Positions 23,574 to 31,342 of a DNA stretch of 33,997 nt are shown here, in pieces. Position 1 is the first letter of the stretch, and the number at the start of each line of letters is the position of its first letter. The stretch spans positions 1 through 33,997 of the forward strand of contig NZ_JANXUG010000046.1 of assembly GCF_025352015.1 (NCBI RefSeq), in the 5' to 3' direction. Below the pieces are notes generated by a model that had not been told where the DNA came from, ran no database searches, and was given only the letters and a program-made list of their open reading frames with translations. Position numbers and translations under genes: made by a program. The stretch is from Flavobacterium sp. Lineage in GTDB: Bacteria > Bacteroidota > Bacteroidia > Flavobacteriales > Flavobacteriaceae.

Positions 23574-24515
23574 TTATCTTGAAGATTCTTTTATAAATGT
23601 TCCCCAAGTCAAATTGGTTTGACCTGCTTTTTGCTTTTTTGCAGCAGCAATTGCCATTTTTGCAGAAGTTTCTACCACCCATTCAAAATTTTCGGCACCT
23701 ACTGAAGTGAGTTCAGCATCTGGCGCTGGATTCCCAAAGTCGATTGCGTACGGAATTCCGTCACGAATAGCAAACTCAACCGTATTGAAATCATATCCTA
23801 AACCTTTGCAAAGTCGCAATGTATAGTCTTTAATAGTTGCCATTAATTTTTTATCAGTATTCGGATTTTCAACTACATATCTTAAGTGATGCGGATTTCT
23901 TGGTTCGTAAGGCATAATGCGCACATCTTTGCATCCCAAGCAATACACACGGTAATAATCATCAAACACAATTTCTTCTTGAAGTAACATTACGAGCTGT
24001 CCGGTTTCCTGATGTTTCTGCCAAAATTCTTCTTTATTTTCTAATCGGTAAACATTTTTCCATCCTCCACCAGCATATGGTTTCATATAAGCAGGAAATC
24101 CTATGTAATCAAAAATTCCTTCCCAATCCATCGGATATTTTAAGTTTCTAAACGATTTAGAGGTCGTATCTGTAGGATGTTCAGCTGAGGGGAGTATGAC
24201 CGTATTGGGCAACGGAACACCCAGTGTATCTGCCAAGCAGTTGTTAAAAAACTTATCGTCGGCACTCCACCAAAACGGATTGTTTATAACATTGGTTCCC
24301 GTTAAGGCAGCATTTTTTAAATAGGCACGATAAAAAGGAACGTCTTGCGAAATTCTGTCGATAATTACAGCATATTCCCCACCTTTATTTTGCACCACTT
24401 TGTCAATAGAAACAGCTTCGGCTAAAATATCCTTTTCACCTTTAGAATTTACTCGCTCTATGAATGCTTGTGGATAGGTGTCTTCCATTCCAAATAATAT
24501 TCCAATTTTCTTCAT
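23574..24515 (-). CDS. ATP-grasp ligase, RimK/Ddl-like
   Basis: A 313-residue ATP-grasp protein. The N-terminal ~95 residues form a pre-ATP-grasp domain (MKKIGILFGMEDTYPQAF). The ATP-grasp domain has YIGFPAYMKPYAGGGWKNV (Lys145 and glycine loop 149-151), LLQEEIVFDD (Glu180), and metal ligands in the end part: Glu247 in NTVEFAI, then AIDFGNPAPD with Asp259 and Asn262. Length and order resemble D-Ala-D-Ala ligase and RimK relatives, but the specificity regions differ and I do not recognise a named enzyme. It begins 22 bases after the upstream esterase gene, so it is co-transcribed with it. In this cluster it would supply one of four amide bonds. Confidence 0.82.
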   Translation of the reverse strand: MKKIGILFGMEDTYPQAFIERVNSKGEKDILAEAVSIDKVVQNKGGEYAVIIDRISQDVPFYRAYLKNAALTGTNVINNPFWWSADDKFFNNCLADTLGVPLPNTVILPSAEHPTDTTSKSFRNLKYPMDWEGIFDYIGFPAYMKPYAGGGWKNVYRLENKEEFWQKHQETGQLVMLLQEEIVFDDYYRVYCLGCKDVRIMPYEPRNPHHLRYVVENPNTDKKLMATIKDYTLRLCKGLGYDFNTVEFAIRDGIPYAIDFGNPAPDAELTSVGAENFEWVVETSAKMAIAAAKKQKAGQTNLTWGTFIKESSR

Positions 24516-24537
24516 TTTTGATTTGTTTATGTTTTTA

Positions 24538-25248
24538 TTAAAATTTTATTCTTGATAAATAATGCGGAAACATTTCTCGCCAAACTGGCCAATCGTGTTC
24601 TCTATCTTGCCGTATGTCTAACCAATGCGGGATATCTCGTTGTGCTAAAATTCGACTTAATTTTAAGTTGGCATCCAAACAAATGTCCCAGTTTGAAGTT
24701 CCCAAAATAATGTCCATATTCCATAATTGTCCATCATTTAAACCAGGAAGGTAATCTTCGGGAGAATTATAAAACACATCGTCATCCCAGTGACCATCCA
24801 TAAAACTTTTGATAGAAAATGCACCACTCATAGAGAACATGTGACTTACATAACCAGGGTGTTTCAACGCAAAATTTGCAGCATGATATCCCCCAAAACT
24901 GCAACCAGCTACCGCTACTTTTCCTGCACTTGTATTGTTTTTTACTCGTTCAACAATTTCGTGACAAATCATTTTGTCATACCAAGCATGATTTTGAATG
25001 CGATGAACAGGATGAATTTTTTTATTGTAAAAACTATCTTTATCAATGCTGTTGGGGCAAAAAATTTGAATTAATCCTTGGTCAATATACCATCGAGCAC
25101 TTTCTATCAATCCTTGGTCTTTATTTTCATGATAACTTCCCATTGAAGTAGGGAATAAAATCACGGGGAACCCTGAATGACCAAAGACAAGCATTTCAAT
25201 GTCACGATTCAAATTAGGGGAATGCCACTTAAAAAATTCTTCTCTCAT
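24538..25248 (-). CDS. Alpha/beta-hydrolase esterase
   Basis: A 236-residue cytoplasmic esterase of the putative-esterase family. The nucleophile elbow is GCSFGGY with Ser117. The likely base is His218 in DREHDWPVW, and an Asp such as the one in DMSGAF-like loops or DIRQD may complete the triad. Opening residues FFKWHSPNLNRDIEMLVFG are typical of this group. It is the first gene of the minus-strand ligase set. A second esterase opens the facing plus-strand set, so the cluster is bounded by esterases at both ends. It is distinct from the other one, lacking the N-terminal E-set domain. Upstream DNA is A+T-rich with no clear promoter. Confidence 0.85.
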   Translation of the reverse strand: MREEFFKWHSPNLNRDIEMLVFGHSGFPVILFPTSMGSYHENKDQGLIESARWYIDQGLIQIFCPNSIDKDSFYNKKIHPVHRIQNHAWYDKMICHEIVERVKNNTSAGKVAVAGCSFGGYHAANFALKHPGYVSHMFSMSGAFSIKSFMDGHWDDDVFYNSPEDYLPGLNDGQLWNMDIILGTSNWDICLDANLKLSRILAQRDIPHWLDIRQDREHDWPVWREMFPHYLSRIKF

Positions 25249-25417
25249 AAATTATAATTAGAAAAACAATTATAATAAAAAAAACGTTGTGAAATTTACA
25301 AAAGTGGTTTAAGGGTTAACTATTGCGATTTAATTTTTAAAGCTAATTAGTTTTTGAATTTTCTTTAAAAAAGTGATTGTAAATTGGTGTTGATTTTAGT
25401 ATTTGTCAGTTTTCAGA

Positions 25418-25810
25418 TTATTGAACAATAAGCTGTATCTGACTTTTCAATCGTTCTATAAGCAAATTCATCATTCTTTTATTTAAACTAGATGATATTT
25501 GGATATATTCAGCATATTCCTTTAAAGTAAAAAAAGCGATGATCATTCCTTTTAGCGAGTTTCGGAATTTTATATCGCGGTGTATAACGTTTTCAATGTA
25601 GGTCATTTTTTTTTCGGGAGTAAGGCCAAAGAACACATTTTTTTGTTTTACAGCATAATTTATGAAGACTTGAATGAATAAATCGTTTTGTAATTTCAAA
25701 ATAGGTCGAAGAGTTTTGTTTTGAAACATTTCTTCTACTGAAGATTGAATATTTATCACTCCTAGTGCTTCTCCTCTTAATTCTATAACGTTGTGATCTC
25801 TAGTTTCCAT
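25418..25810 (-). CDS. Small flavobacterial protein of unknown function
   Basis: A 130-residue soluble, mostly helical protein beginning METRDHNVIELRGEALGVIN. I recognise it as a family widespread in Flavobacteriaceae, often carrying an unsupported 'glyoxalase' label in databases; no metal-binding pattern of glyoxalase I is visible. Conserved-looking parts are RPILKLQNDLFIQVF, FRNSLKGMI and LNKRMMNLLIERLKSQIQ. It lies between the terminator of the OmpA gene and the ligase cluster, 168 bases from the esterase start. Function unknown. Confidence 0.75.
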   Translation of the reverse strand: METRDHNVIELRGEALGVINIQSSVEEMFQNKTLRPILKLQNDLFIQVFINYAVKQKNVFFGLTPEKKMTYIENVIHRDIKFRNSLKGMIIAFFTLKEYAEYIQISSSLNKRMMNLLIERLKSQIQLIVQ

Positions 25811-25834
25811 AATTTTTTTACTTTAAAGTTAAAA

Positions 25835-25864
25835 AAAAACCTCTGTTTTGAAACAGAGGTTTTT
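25835..25864. terminator. Rho-independent terminator after the OmpA-family gene
   Basis: Stem AAAAACCTCTGTTT (25835-25848) / AAACAGAGGTTTTT (25851-25864) with a very short loop and flanking A and T runs. It works for the minus-strand OmpA gene ending at 25894 and could also terminate from the other side. Confidence 0.85.
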
Positions 25865-25893
25865 AATAGTTATTAATAATTAATTGTTAATTA

Positions 25894-27267
25894 TTATTTG
25901 ACTTTGAATAATGTTTTTCGAACTAATCGTCTGGCATAATCAGAGTTTTTATTTACAGAAGCATCTTCGCCTTTAGATATAATATTTAATCTTGATTCGC
26001 TAATTCCTGCTTTTACCAATATAGCTTTAACATTTTGAGCACGTTCACCTGCTAATCTATCATTATCAGCAGTAGAGCCAATTTCATCTGCATAACCTGT
26101 AATTTCAACAGATTTATCTGGACTATTTTTCAAATAATTTAAGATAAATCCAATATTGCTTGCCGATGAAGCGTTTGGTTGTGATTTACCCGATTCAAAA
26201 TAAGCTGCAATATAACCTTCGTTAATAAGTCTTAATACCGCGTTTTCACTAGCGACTGAAGTTGCATTATTATTTGTAGCTATAGAATTGGCTACATATT
26301 TTTCTAACTCATCTGGTACACCATTATTATTTTTATCAACCATTCTACCTTTAGTATCAACAGCTACACCTGCAATCGAATTTGGTTCTGCATCTAAATA
26401 ATCAGGCACACCATCTTTATCACTGTCGTTCATCAAACTTTCGATTTCTCCAATTTTATTATTTAAGGAGTCAAGACGTTTATCATTTTTATCTCTAATA
26501 ATAGCCCAATCTCCATGTATTTTTCCTTTTCCAAGTGCTACTGAAATTCCTAAAGTCGTTCTAAATAAACTTCCCGTTAAGTTATTTTTTGGATCTGAAA
26601 ATGTTTGACCATCCCAGTTGTAATGTTGTCTAACGTTTGAATTAACCACAAAATCAGCAAATACACTTACGTTTTTAAATATTCTGAACTGTGGTGATAA
26701 TCCACCAACAATTCCACCATTCCATTCGTGAATATCTTTATAAGGACCTATTTGAGGTTGCATACGCGAAATTTGAAAACCAAAATGAAATAACAATCCA
26801 AAGCGACCTGCTTGATTTTGAATGTCAAACAATCGTATCATGTTCGCAACTCCTTCTCCGGAAAACTGAACATGTTGCATTTGGAAAGGTAAACTTCCTG
26901 AACCAGATTGTTTTTGGAGATTGTCAAAGTTAAAGTTTGCTTTAACACCAAATTTTGGGCTAAACATATATCTCGCACCAAAACCTACATGATTAATATC
27001 TACACCACCAAAAAATTTACCTGGATTGTTTGCATAATAACTGCCACTGGGTGTATCATTACTGTATGGTTTTGAACCTTTAGCTTGACCAAAATCAGCT
27101 TCAACAGACCATCTGTTGAATTTTTCTCCAACCAATTCTTTATCAGGTTGAGCGGCAATGAGTTCTAAATCCCCTTTTTTATTTTTTTTATTTTTTGTTG
27201 CTTTTTGAGCATTAGCAGAAAAAGCGATACAAAAAACTGTCACCAATAATAGTAGATAATTCTTCAT
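25894..27267 (-). CDS. OmpA-family outer membrane protein with calcium-binding repeats
   Basis: A 457-residue protein. Signal peptide is residues 1-21 (ends FSANA-Q). Residues ~50-255 are beta-strand-rich and likely form an outer membrane barrel. A linker at about 285-330 has thrombospondin type 3-like calcium repeats (DSDKDGVPDYLD, DKNNNGVPDELEKY). The C-terminal ~110 residues are an OmpA peptidoglycan-binding domain (VEITGYADEIGSTADNDRLA, ERAQNVKAIL, SRLNIISKGED). Together they tie the outer membrane to the cell wall. It has its own promoter (27310-27339) and is closed by the 25835 terminator, so it forms a single-gene unit. Strong expression is likely. Confidence 0.93.
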   Translation of the reverse strand: MKNYLLLLVTVFCIAFSANAQKATKNKKNKKGDLELIAAQPDKELVGEKFNRWSVEADFGQAKGSKPYSNDTPSGSYYANNPGKFFGGVDINHVGFGARYMFSPKFGVKANFNFDNLQKQSGSGSLPFQMQHVQFSGEGVANMIRLFDIQNQAGRFGLLFHFGFQISRMQPQIGPYKDIHEWNGGIVGGLSPQFRIFKNVSVFADFVVNSNVRQHYNWDGQTFSDPKNNLTGSLFRTTLGISVALGKGKIHGDWAIIRDKNDKRLDSLNNKIGEIESLMNDSDKDGVPDYLDAEPNSIAGVAVDTKGRMVDKNNNGVPDELEKYVANSIATNNNATSVASENAVLRLINEGYIAAYFESGKSQPNASSASNIGFILNYLKNSPDKSVEITGYADEIGSTADNDRLAGERAQNVKAILVKAGISESRLNIISKGEDASVNKNSDYARRLVRKTLFKVK

Positions 27268-27309
27268 GTTTTTTGATTAGTAATTAATGTATAAAATATT
27301 AAAACGGTA

Positions 27310-27339
27310 CAAATATAAATGTTTCCTACCAATAACCAA
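27310..27339 (-). promoter_or_regulatory. Promoter of the OmpA-family gene
   Basis: On the minus strand TTG (27339-27337), 19 bases, then TATATTTG (27317-27310) matches the Bacteroidota TTG-N19-TAnnTTTG promoter. It lies 42 bases before ATG 27267. This is the best promoter match in the window. Confidence 0.7.
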
Positions 27340-27373
27340 TTTTTTTACATTTTATTGTATGTAATGAAAGAAA

Positions 27374-28633
27374 TTATTCTGAATAAATACTTTTACTTGA
27401 AGGCATTTCATATATTTCCAAGTCAAAATACGAAATAGAAGCAAATATATGATCAAAAATATCTGACATGATATATTCGTAGTTTTCAAATTTTTTATCA
27501 TTGGAAAACGTATATATTTCTAAAGGAATTCCGTGTGGAGTAGGCTGTAACTGCCGACAAAGCAATATCATTTCCCTGTTTAAACCAGGATATTGACTTA
27601 AATACTGTGTAATGTATTTTCGAAACAAACCAAAATTGGTCATATTCCTTCCATTGATTAGTAGTGATTTGTCAACTTGATGGGTTTCATTATACTTGTT
27701 AATTTCTGATTGACGATGATCGATATAACTATGAACTAATTGAATTTTTTTTAATTCGTGCATTTCATTTTCATTTAAAAAGCGAATGCTGTTGACTTTT
27801 ATCAAAACATGTCTCTTTATTCGTCGTCCGTCTGAATTCAGCATTCCGCGCCAGTTTCGAAACGAATCTGAAATCATGCTATAAGTGGGAATCGTTGTTG
27901 TGGTATTGTCAAAATTTCTAACTTTTACTGTTGCTAGATTAATTTCAATTACATCACCATCGGCACCAAATTTATCAAACGTAATCCAATCACCAATTCG
28001 AACCATATCGTTTAATGAAACTTGAACACTTGCCACAAATCCTAAAATGATATCTCTAAAAATTAACAAAACTATAGCAGAGACAGCTCCAAAGGTACCC
28101 ATCATCTTTACAGTACTTATGTCAAAAACTTTGGAAACTATAAAAATGAATGCAAAAACCCACAAAACAATCATTATTACTTGAATGTAACTGTCAATGG
28201 GCTTGTCGCTATAAGAAACATTTGTTTTTAAATGATCTCGCAGTGCTTGTAACACGGTTTTAATTATCCATATAGTTAGTATCACTATGTAAATGGCAAC
28301 TAATTTTCCGAATACAGTTTCCCAATACACAAAGTTTTTCAGAATAATGGGAACGCTTTTGTAGATAAATAATAACGGAATTAAATGCGCAATGTATTTG
28401 GCTGTTTTATTAGAAACCAATAAATCATCAAATTTGGTTTTGGTTCTTCGTGCAACAGCAACCATGATTCGCACTAAAAAAAATCGGAATACAAGATAAA
28501 TTATATACGATAAAATTCCTAAAACAAGAATATTTACTGCTAAACTTAAGTATGCAGAAAGTGTTTCTCCAAAATCACATTTTTTAAAAATTGGATAACA
28601 CCAACCAAATATTTTTACGACAATTTTATGCAT
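27374..28633 (-). CDS. Mechanosensitive ion channel, MscS superfamily (YbdG-like)
   Basis: A 419-residue channel protein. Four or five transmembrane helices lie in the first ~200 residues, with a long YbdG-type N-terminal arrangement. The conserved pore-lining helix and beta domain follow: GTFGAVSAIVLLIFRDIILG, then MVRIGDWITFDKFGADGDV and the segment ending with TIPTYSMISDSFRNW. The C-terminal ~150 residues extend past the MscS core. It protects cells by releasing solutes on hypo-osmotic shock. Its start overlaps the end of the DUF3817 gene by eight bases, so they form an operon. Confidence 0.9.
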   Translation of the reverse strand: MHKIVVKIFGWCYPIFKKCDFGETLSAYLSLAVNILVLGILSYIIYLVFRFFLVRIMVAVARRTKTKFDDLLVSNKTAKYIAHLIPLLFIYKSVPIILKNFVYWETVFGKLVAIYIVILTIWIIKTVLQALRDHLKTNVSYSDKPIDSYIQVIMIVLWVFAFIFIVSKVFDISTVKMMGTFGAVSAIVLLIFRDIILGFVASVQVSLNDMVRIGDWITFDKFGADGDVIEINLATVKVRNFDNTTTTIPTYSMISDSFRNWRGMLNSDGRRIKRHVLIKVNSIRFLNENEMHELKKIQLVHSYIDHRQSEINKYNETHQVDKSLLINGRNMTNFGLFRKYITQYLSQYPGLNREMILLCRQLQPTPHGIPLEIYTFSNDKKFENYEYIMSDIFDHIFASISYFDLEIYEMPSSKSIYSE

Positions 28634-28910
28634 TTTTTACATATTTTTTTTCTACATAAAAAGTAGCAAACGGCAGCAAAGATGCGACTTGTACAATGAG
28701 TAAATCTTTCAGTTTCCAATGCTGACTGCTTTTGATTTGGAATGCCAAAATTATATAACTAATAAAAAGTAAGCCATGAGCCAAGCCTATTGGAAACAAC
28801 AAAGTTTTATACAAATCAATATTATTGTGCTTAATAATTAGCATATTGAAAAATAAAACTAAATAAGATATACCTTCTGAAATGGCAACGAATTTAAAAA
28901 GTTTAATCAT
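28626..28910 (-). CDS. DUF3817-family small membrane protein
   Basis: A 94-residue membrane protein with three predicted helices (about 8-25, 35-55, 68-88). The opening FKFVAISEGISYLVLFFNML and the segment FPIGLAHGLLFISYI are hallmarks of DUF3817. Start chosen at ATG 28910 (MIKLFKFVAISEG): the frame extends to a TTG at 28931, but that codon overlaps a -7 promoter element. It leads the mechanosensitive channel operon. Function unknown. Confidence 0.82.
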   Translation of the reverse strand: MIKLFKFVAISEGISYLVLFFNMLIIKHNNIDLYKTLLFPIGLAHGLLFISYIILAFQIKSSQHWKLKDLLIVQVASLLPFATFYVEKKYVKNA

Positions 28911-28928
28911 TGTGTGTTTAATTTGATA

Positions 28929-28936
28929 CAAAATTA
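28929..28936 (-). promoter_or_regulatory. -7 element for the DUF3817-channel operon
   Basis: On the minus strand TAATTTTG lies about 19 bases before ATG 28910 and fits TAnnTTTG. It supports the shorter DUF3817 start. Confidence 0.45.
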
Positions 28937-28971
28937 AATAATTACATTCATAAAGTACTTTAAAAAGCAGT

Positions 28972-28979
28972 TACTTTTG
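28972..28979 (+). promoter_or_regulatory. -7 element for the DUF6155 gene
   Basis: TACTTTTG, identical to the sucD element, lies 18 bases before ATG 28997. It is divergent to the DUF3817 promoter 36 bases away. Confidence 0.5.
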
Positions 28980-28996
28980 TTTTTATAATCTTAAAA

Positions 28997-29512
28997 ATGA
29001 GCAAACGCGATTTAAAAAAATACCTCCAGGAACTCAACAAAGTTAAGTTAGAAGAACAATTAGTTGATATATATGAAAAGTTTAAAGAGGTAAAAACTTA
29101 TTATGATTTTGTTTTTAATCCCAATGAAAATAATTTGGTTAAAGATGCAAAATCTAAAATCACCTACGAATATTATCCTATAAAAGGTAAAAGACCCAAA
29201 ATGCGGCGTTCAGTAGCACAAAAATTCATAAAACATTTTATTTTGCTTGGCGTTGACATTTTTATGATTGCTGATGTGATGCTTTATACTATTGAAATTG
29301 CTCAAACATTTTCTTCAGAAAGAGTTGTAAAACAAGAACTATTTTTTAAAAGTATGCTCACATCATTTCAACAAACGGTCAGTTTCTTGATTAAAAACGG
29401 AATTTTGAATGAATTTCACAGTAGAGTGACTGCTATAAAAGAAGCAACAATTAACCAGAACTGGCCTAATCAATCCGAATTCACAGCTGTAGTGGAACGA
29501 TTAGAATATTAA
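28997..29512 (+). CDS. DUF6155-family protein
   Basis: A 171-residue soluble helical protein beginning MSKRDLKKYLQELNKVKLEE, the opening I associate with DUF6155. Following segments YYDFVFNPNENNLVKDAKSK and YYPIKGKRPKMRRSVAQKF fit the same family. The rest is helical with no catalytic motif. It has its own promoter and is separated from the helicase gene by a second promoter. Function unknown. Confidence 0.78.
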   Translation: MSKRDLKKYLQELNKVKLEEQLVDIYEKFKEVKTYYDFVFNPNENNLVKDAKSKITYEYYPIKGKRPKMRRSVAQKFIKHFILLGVDIFMIADVMLYTIEIAQTFSSERVVKQELFFKSMLTSFQQTVSFLIKNGILNEFHSRVTAIKEATINQNWPNQSEFTAVVERLEY

Positions 29513-29536
29513 ATTTGTAAATAAACTATTTAATTT

Positions 29537-29568
29537 TTGGAGACAACTCTTTTTTAGATGTATTTTTG
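29537..29568 (+). promoter_or_regulatory. Promoter of the helicase gene; decides its start
   Basis: TTG at 29537-29539, 21 bases, then TATTTTTG at 29561-29568 matches the Bacteroidota promoter. It covers the first codons of a longer open frame that begins at 29558, so translation should start at ATG 29588. Confidence 0.6.
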
Positions 29569-29587
29569 CAAAATTGTACAAATCGTT

Positions 29588-31114
29588 ATGTCTCAAAAAG
29601 ATTTTATTTCCGAAATTGAAGAGAAAAAGGAACTTTACGCGTACCAAAAGAGCGATATTGATAAAATTTTTGAGCGATTAGATAACGCTGCAAGTGATTA
29701 TCATCTTTTATATCAGTTGCCTACAGGTGGCGGAAAAACAGTCATATTTTCAGAAATAGTCAGACGTTATTTAGCACAGCATAACAAAAAAGTTGTAGTG
29801 TTAACACATCGAATTGAGCTTTGTAAGCAAACTTCTAAAATGCTTAAAGGATTTGACGTCAAAAACAAAATTATCAATAGCAACATCAAAGAATTGCCCG
29901 ATCAGGAGGATTATTCTTGTTTTGTAGCGATGGTTGAAACCTTAAAAAACCGTCTAAACGATGAAAAACTGATGATTGACAATGTTGGTTTAGTCATTAT
30001 AGATGAAGCCCATTATAATTCGTTTCGAAAATTGTTTAGCCAATTCAAAAATTCTTTCATATTAGGTGTAACGGCAACACCTTTGAGTTCGAATATTAAG
30101 TTGCCCATGCATAACAATTATGATGAATTAATAGTAGGAGATACTATTCAATCCCTTATTGATAAAGGTTTTTTAGCTAAAGCAACTACATACAGTTATG
30201 ATGTAGGACTGACTTCATTAAAAGTAGGAATTAATGGAGATTATACTGTAAAATCTTCTGATGATTTGTACATGAACATGGTGATGCAAGAAAAACTATT
30301 ACATTCTTATATTGAAAAATCGTTGGGAAAGAAAACGTTAATTTTTAATAACGGAATTCATACCTCGCTATACGTTTATGAAACTTTTAAAGAAGCAGGT
30401 TTTCCCATAAAACATCTCGATAATACTACATCAGCCGAAGATAGAAAAGATATTTTACATTGGTTTAAAAAAACTCCAGATGCTATTTTGACTTCGGTGG
30501 GAATATTAACCACGGGCTTTGATGAACCAACGGTTGAAAGTATCATACTAAATCGCGCCACGAAATCGTTGACATTATACTTTCAAATGATTGGACGTGG
30601 TTCTCGAAAGTTACCCCATAAAGATAATTTTATTGTTATTGATCTAGGAAATAATGCATTAAGATTCGGTTTGTGGAATGATGCCGTAGATTGGCAACAT
30701 ATTTTTAAATCGCCCGAATATTATTTGGAAAATTTAAGAGAAGATGCTGAAATTGAAAATAATTTCAAATATGTAATGCCCGACAACATAAGAAAAATGT
30801 TTGCAAAAACGACCGATATAAGCATTGATATTGAAGAAGAATTCAAAAGAGTGATTGGGCTAAATAAACGCTCCAAAGAGGTGCTTGAGAAATCAATTTA
30901 TCAACATGCTTTAATGTGCAATGAAAATTCAAAAGATTTAAATCAAGCTCGAATGCTTTCTAAACTCTTAGGAAATGATATAGAAAGTCGTTTAAACAGA
31001 TATGTCAAGTGTTTAGGGAAAACTAGTAAAAATTACCGTGAGTGGTTGATTGAAGATTATAAAACTAAATTAACTGTAGCTATTGGTAAATTATTTAGGG
31101 AATTAAATTTTTAG
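29588..31114 (+). CDS. DEAD/DEAH-box (SF2) helicase
   Basis: A 508-residue superfamily 2 helicase of the RecQ-less, SSL2/UvrB-like architecture. The first RecA domain has an N-terminal YAYQKSDIDKIFERL Q-like segment, Walker A LPTGGGKT (Lys50), VLTHRIELCKQ (motif Ia), DEAH at 139-142 and GVTATP (motif III). The second domain has LIFNNGIHTS, TTGFDEP (motif V) and YFQMIGRGSRKLPHK (motif VI). The C-terminal ~140 residues form a helical extension without a known domain. ATP-dependent remodelling of DNA or RNA duplexes is expected; a specific role cannot be given. Start at ATG 29588, chosen because a promoter overlaps the earlier ATG. Confidence 0.9.
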   Translation: MSQKDFISEIEEKKELYAYQKSDIDKIFERLDNAASDYHLLYQLPTGGGKTVIFSEIVRRYLAQHNKKVVVLTHRIELCKQTSKMLKGFDVKNKIINSNIKELPDQEDYSCFVAMVETLKNRLNDEKLMIDNVGLVIIDEAHYNSFRKLFSQFKNSFILGVTATPLSSNIKLPMHNNYDELIVGDTIQSLIDKGFLAKATTYSYDVGLTSLKVGINGDYTVKSSDDLYMNMVMQEKLLHSYIEKSLGKKTLIFNNGIHTSLYVYETFKEAGFPIKHLDNTTSAEDRKDILHWFKKTPDAILTSVGILTTGFDEPTVESIILNRATKSLTLYFQMIGRGSRKLPHKDNFIVIDLGNNALRFGLWNDAVDWQHIFKSPEYYLENLREDAEIENNFKYVMPDNIRKMFAKTTDISIDIEEEFKRVIGLNKRSKEVLEKSIYQHALMCNENSKDLNQARMLSKLLGNDIESRLNRYVKCLGKTSKNYREWLIEDYKTKLTVAIGKLFRELNF

Positions 31115-31314
31115 AAATTAATGTAATAGATAAGGCAGTTTATATTATTATAAGTCAATGATTTAATCGTTAGTATTGACTATAAACAAAACTTTATTAT
31201 TTGAACTATAATTTATATTATGTAAAATAGATATTGTAAAATAAGGTCCTATCCTTTTGACATTTAGTTTTAAAATCTTTTTCAGAATAGACCACTACTT
31301 ATCTAAACCTTTGT

Positions 31315-31322
31315 TATTTTTG
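31315..31322 (+). promoter_or_regulatory. -7 element for the cNMP/CBS/DUF294 gene
   Basis: TATTTTTG lies 21 bases before ATG 31343, in a 228-base A+T-rich gap after the helicase. No TTTG -33 box was found at 19-21 bases. The rest of the gap holds nothing recognisable. Confidence 0.5.
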
Positions 31323-31342
31323 TACCAATACATTTATTGCTA

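Noticed and set aside
23410..23622. Plus-strand open frame spanning the inverted repeat between two ligase genes
   Set aside because: Overlaps both flanking genes on the other strand and has no domain; its Phe/Lys-rich part is simply the A+T inverted repeat.
15813..25248. Ligase cluster considered as a graspetide (microviridin-type) RiPP locus
   Set aside because: No short precursor-peptide gene with core repeats is present, no dedicated transporter exists, and GCS2, M17 and GATase1 enzymes are not part of that pathway.
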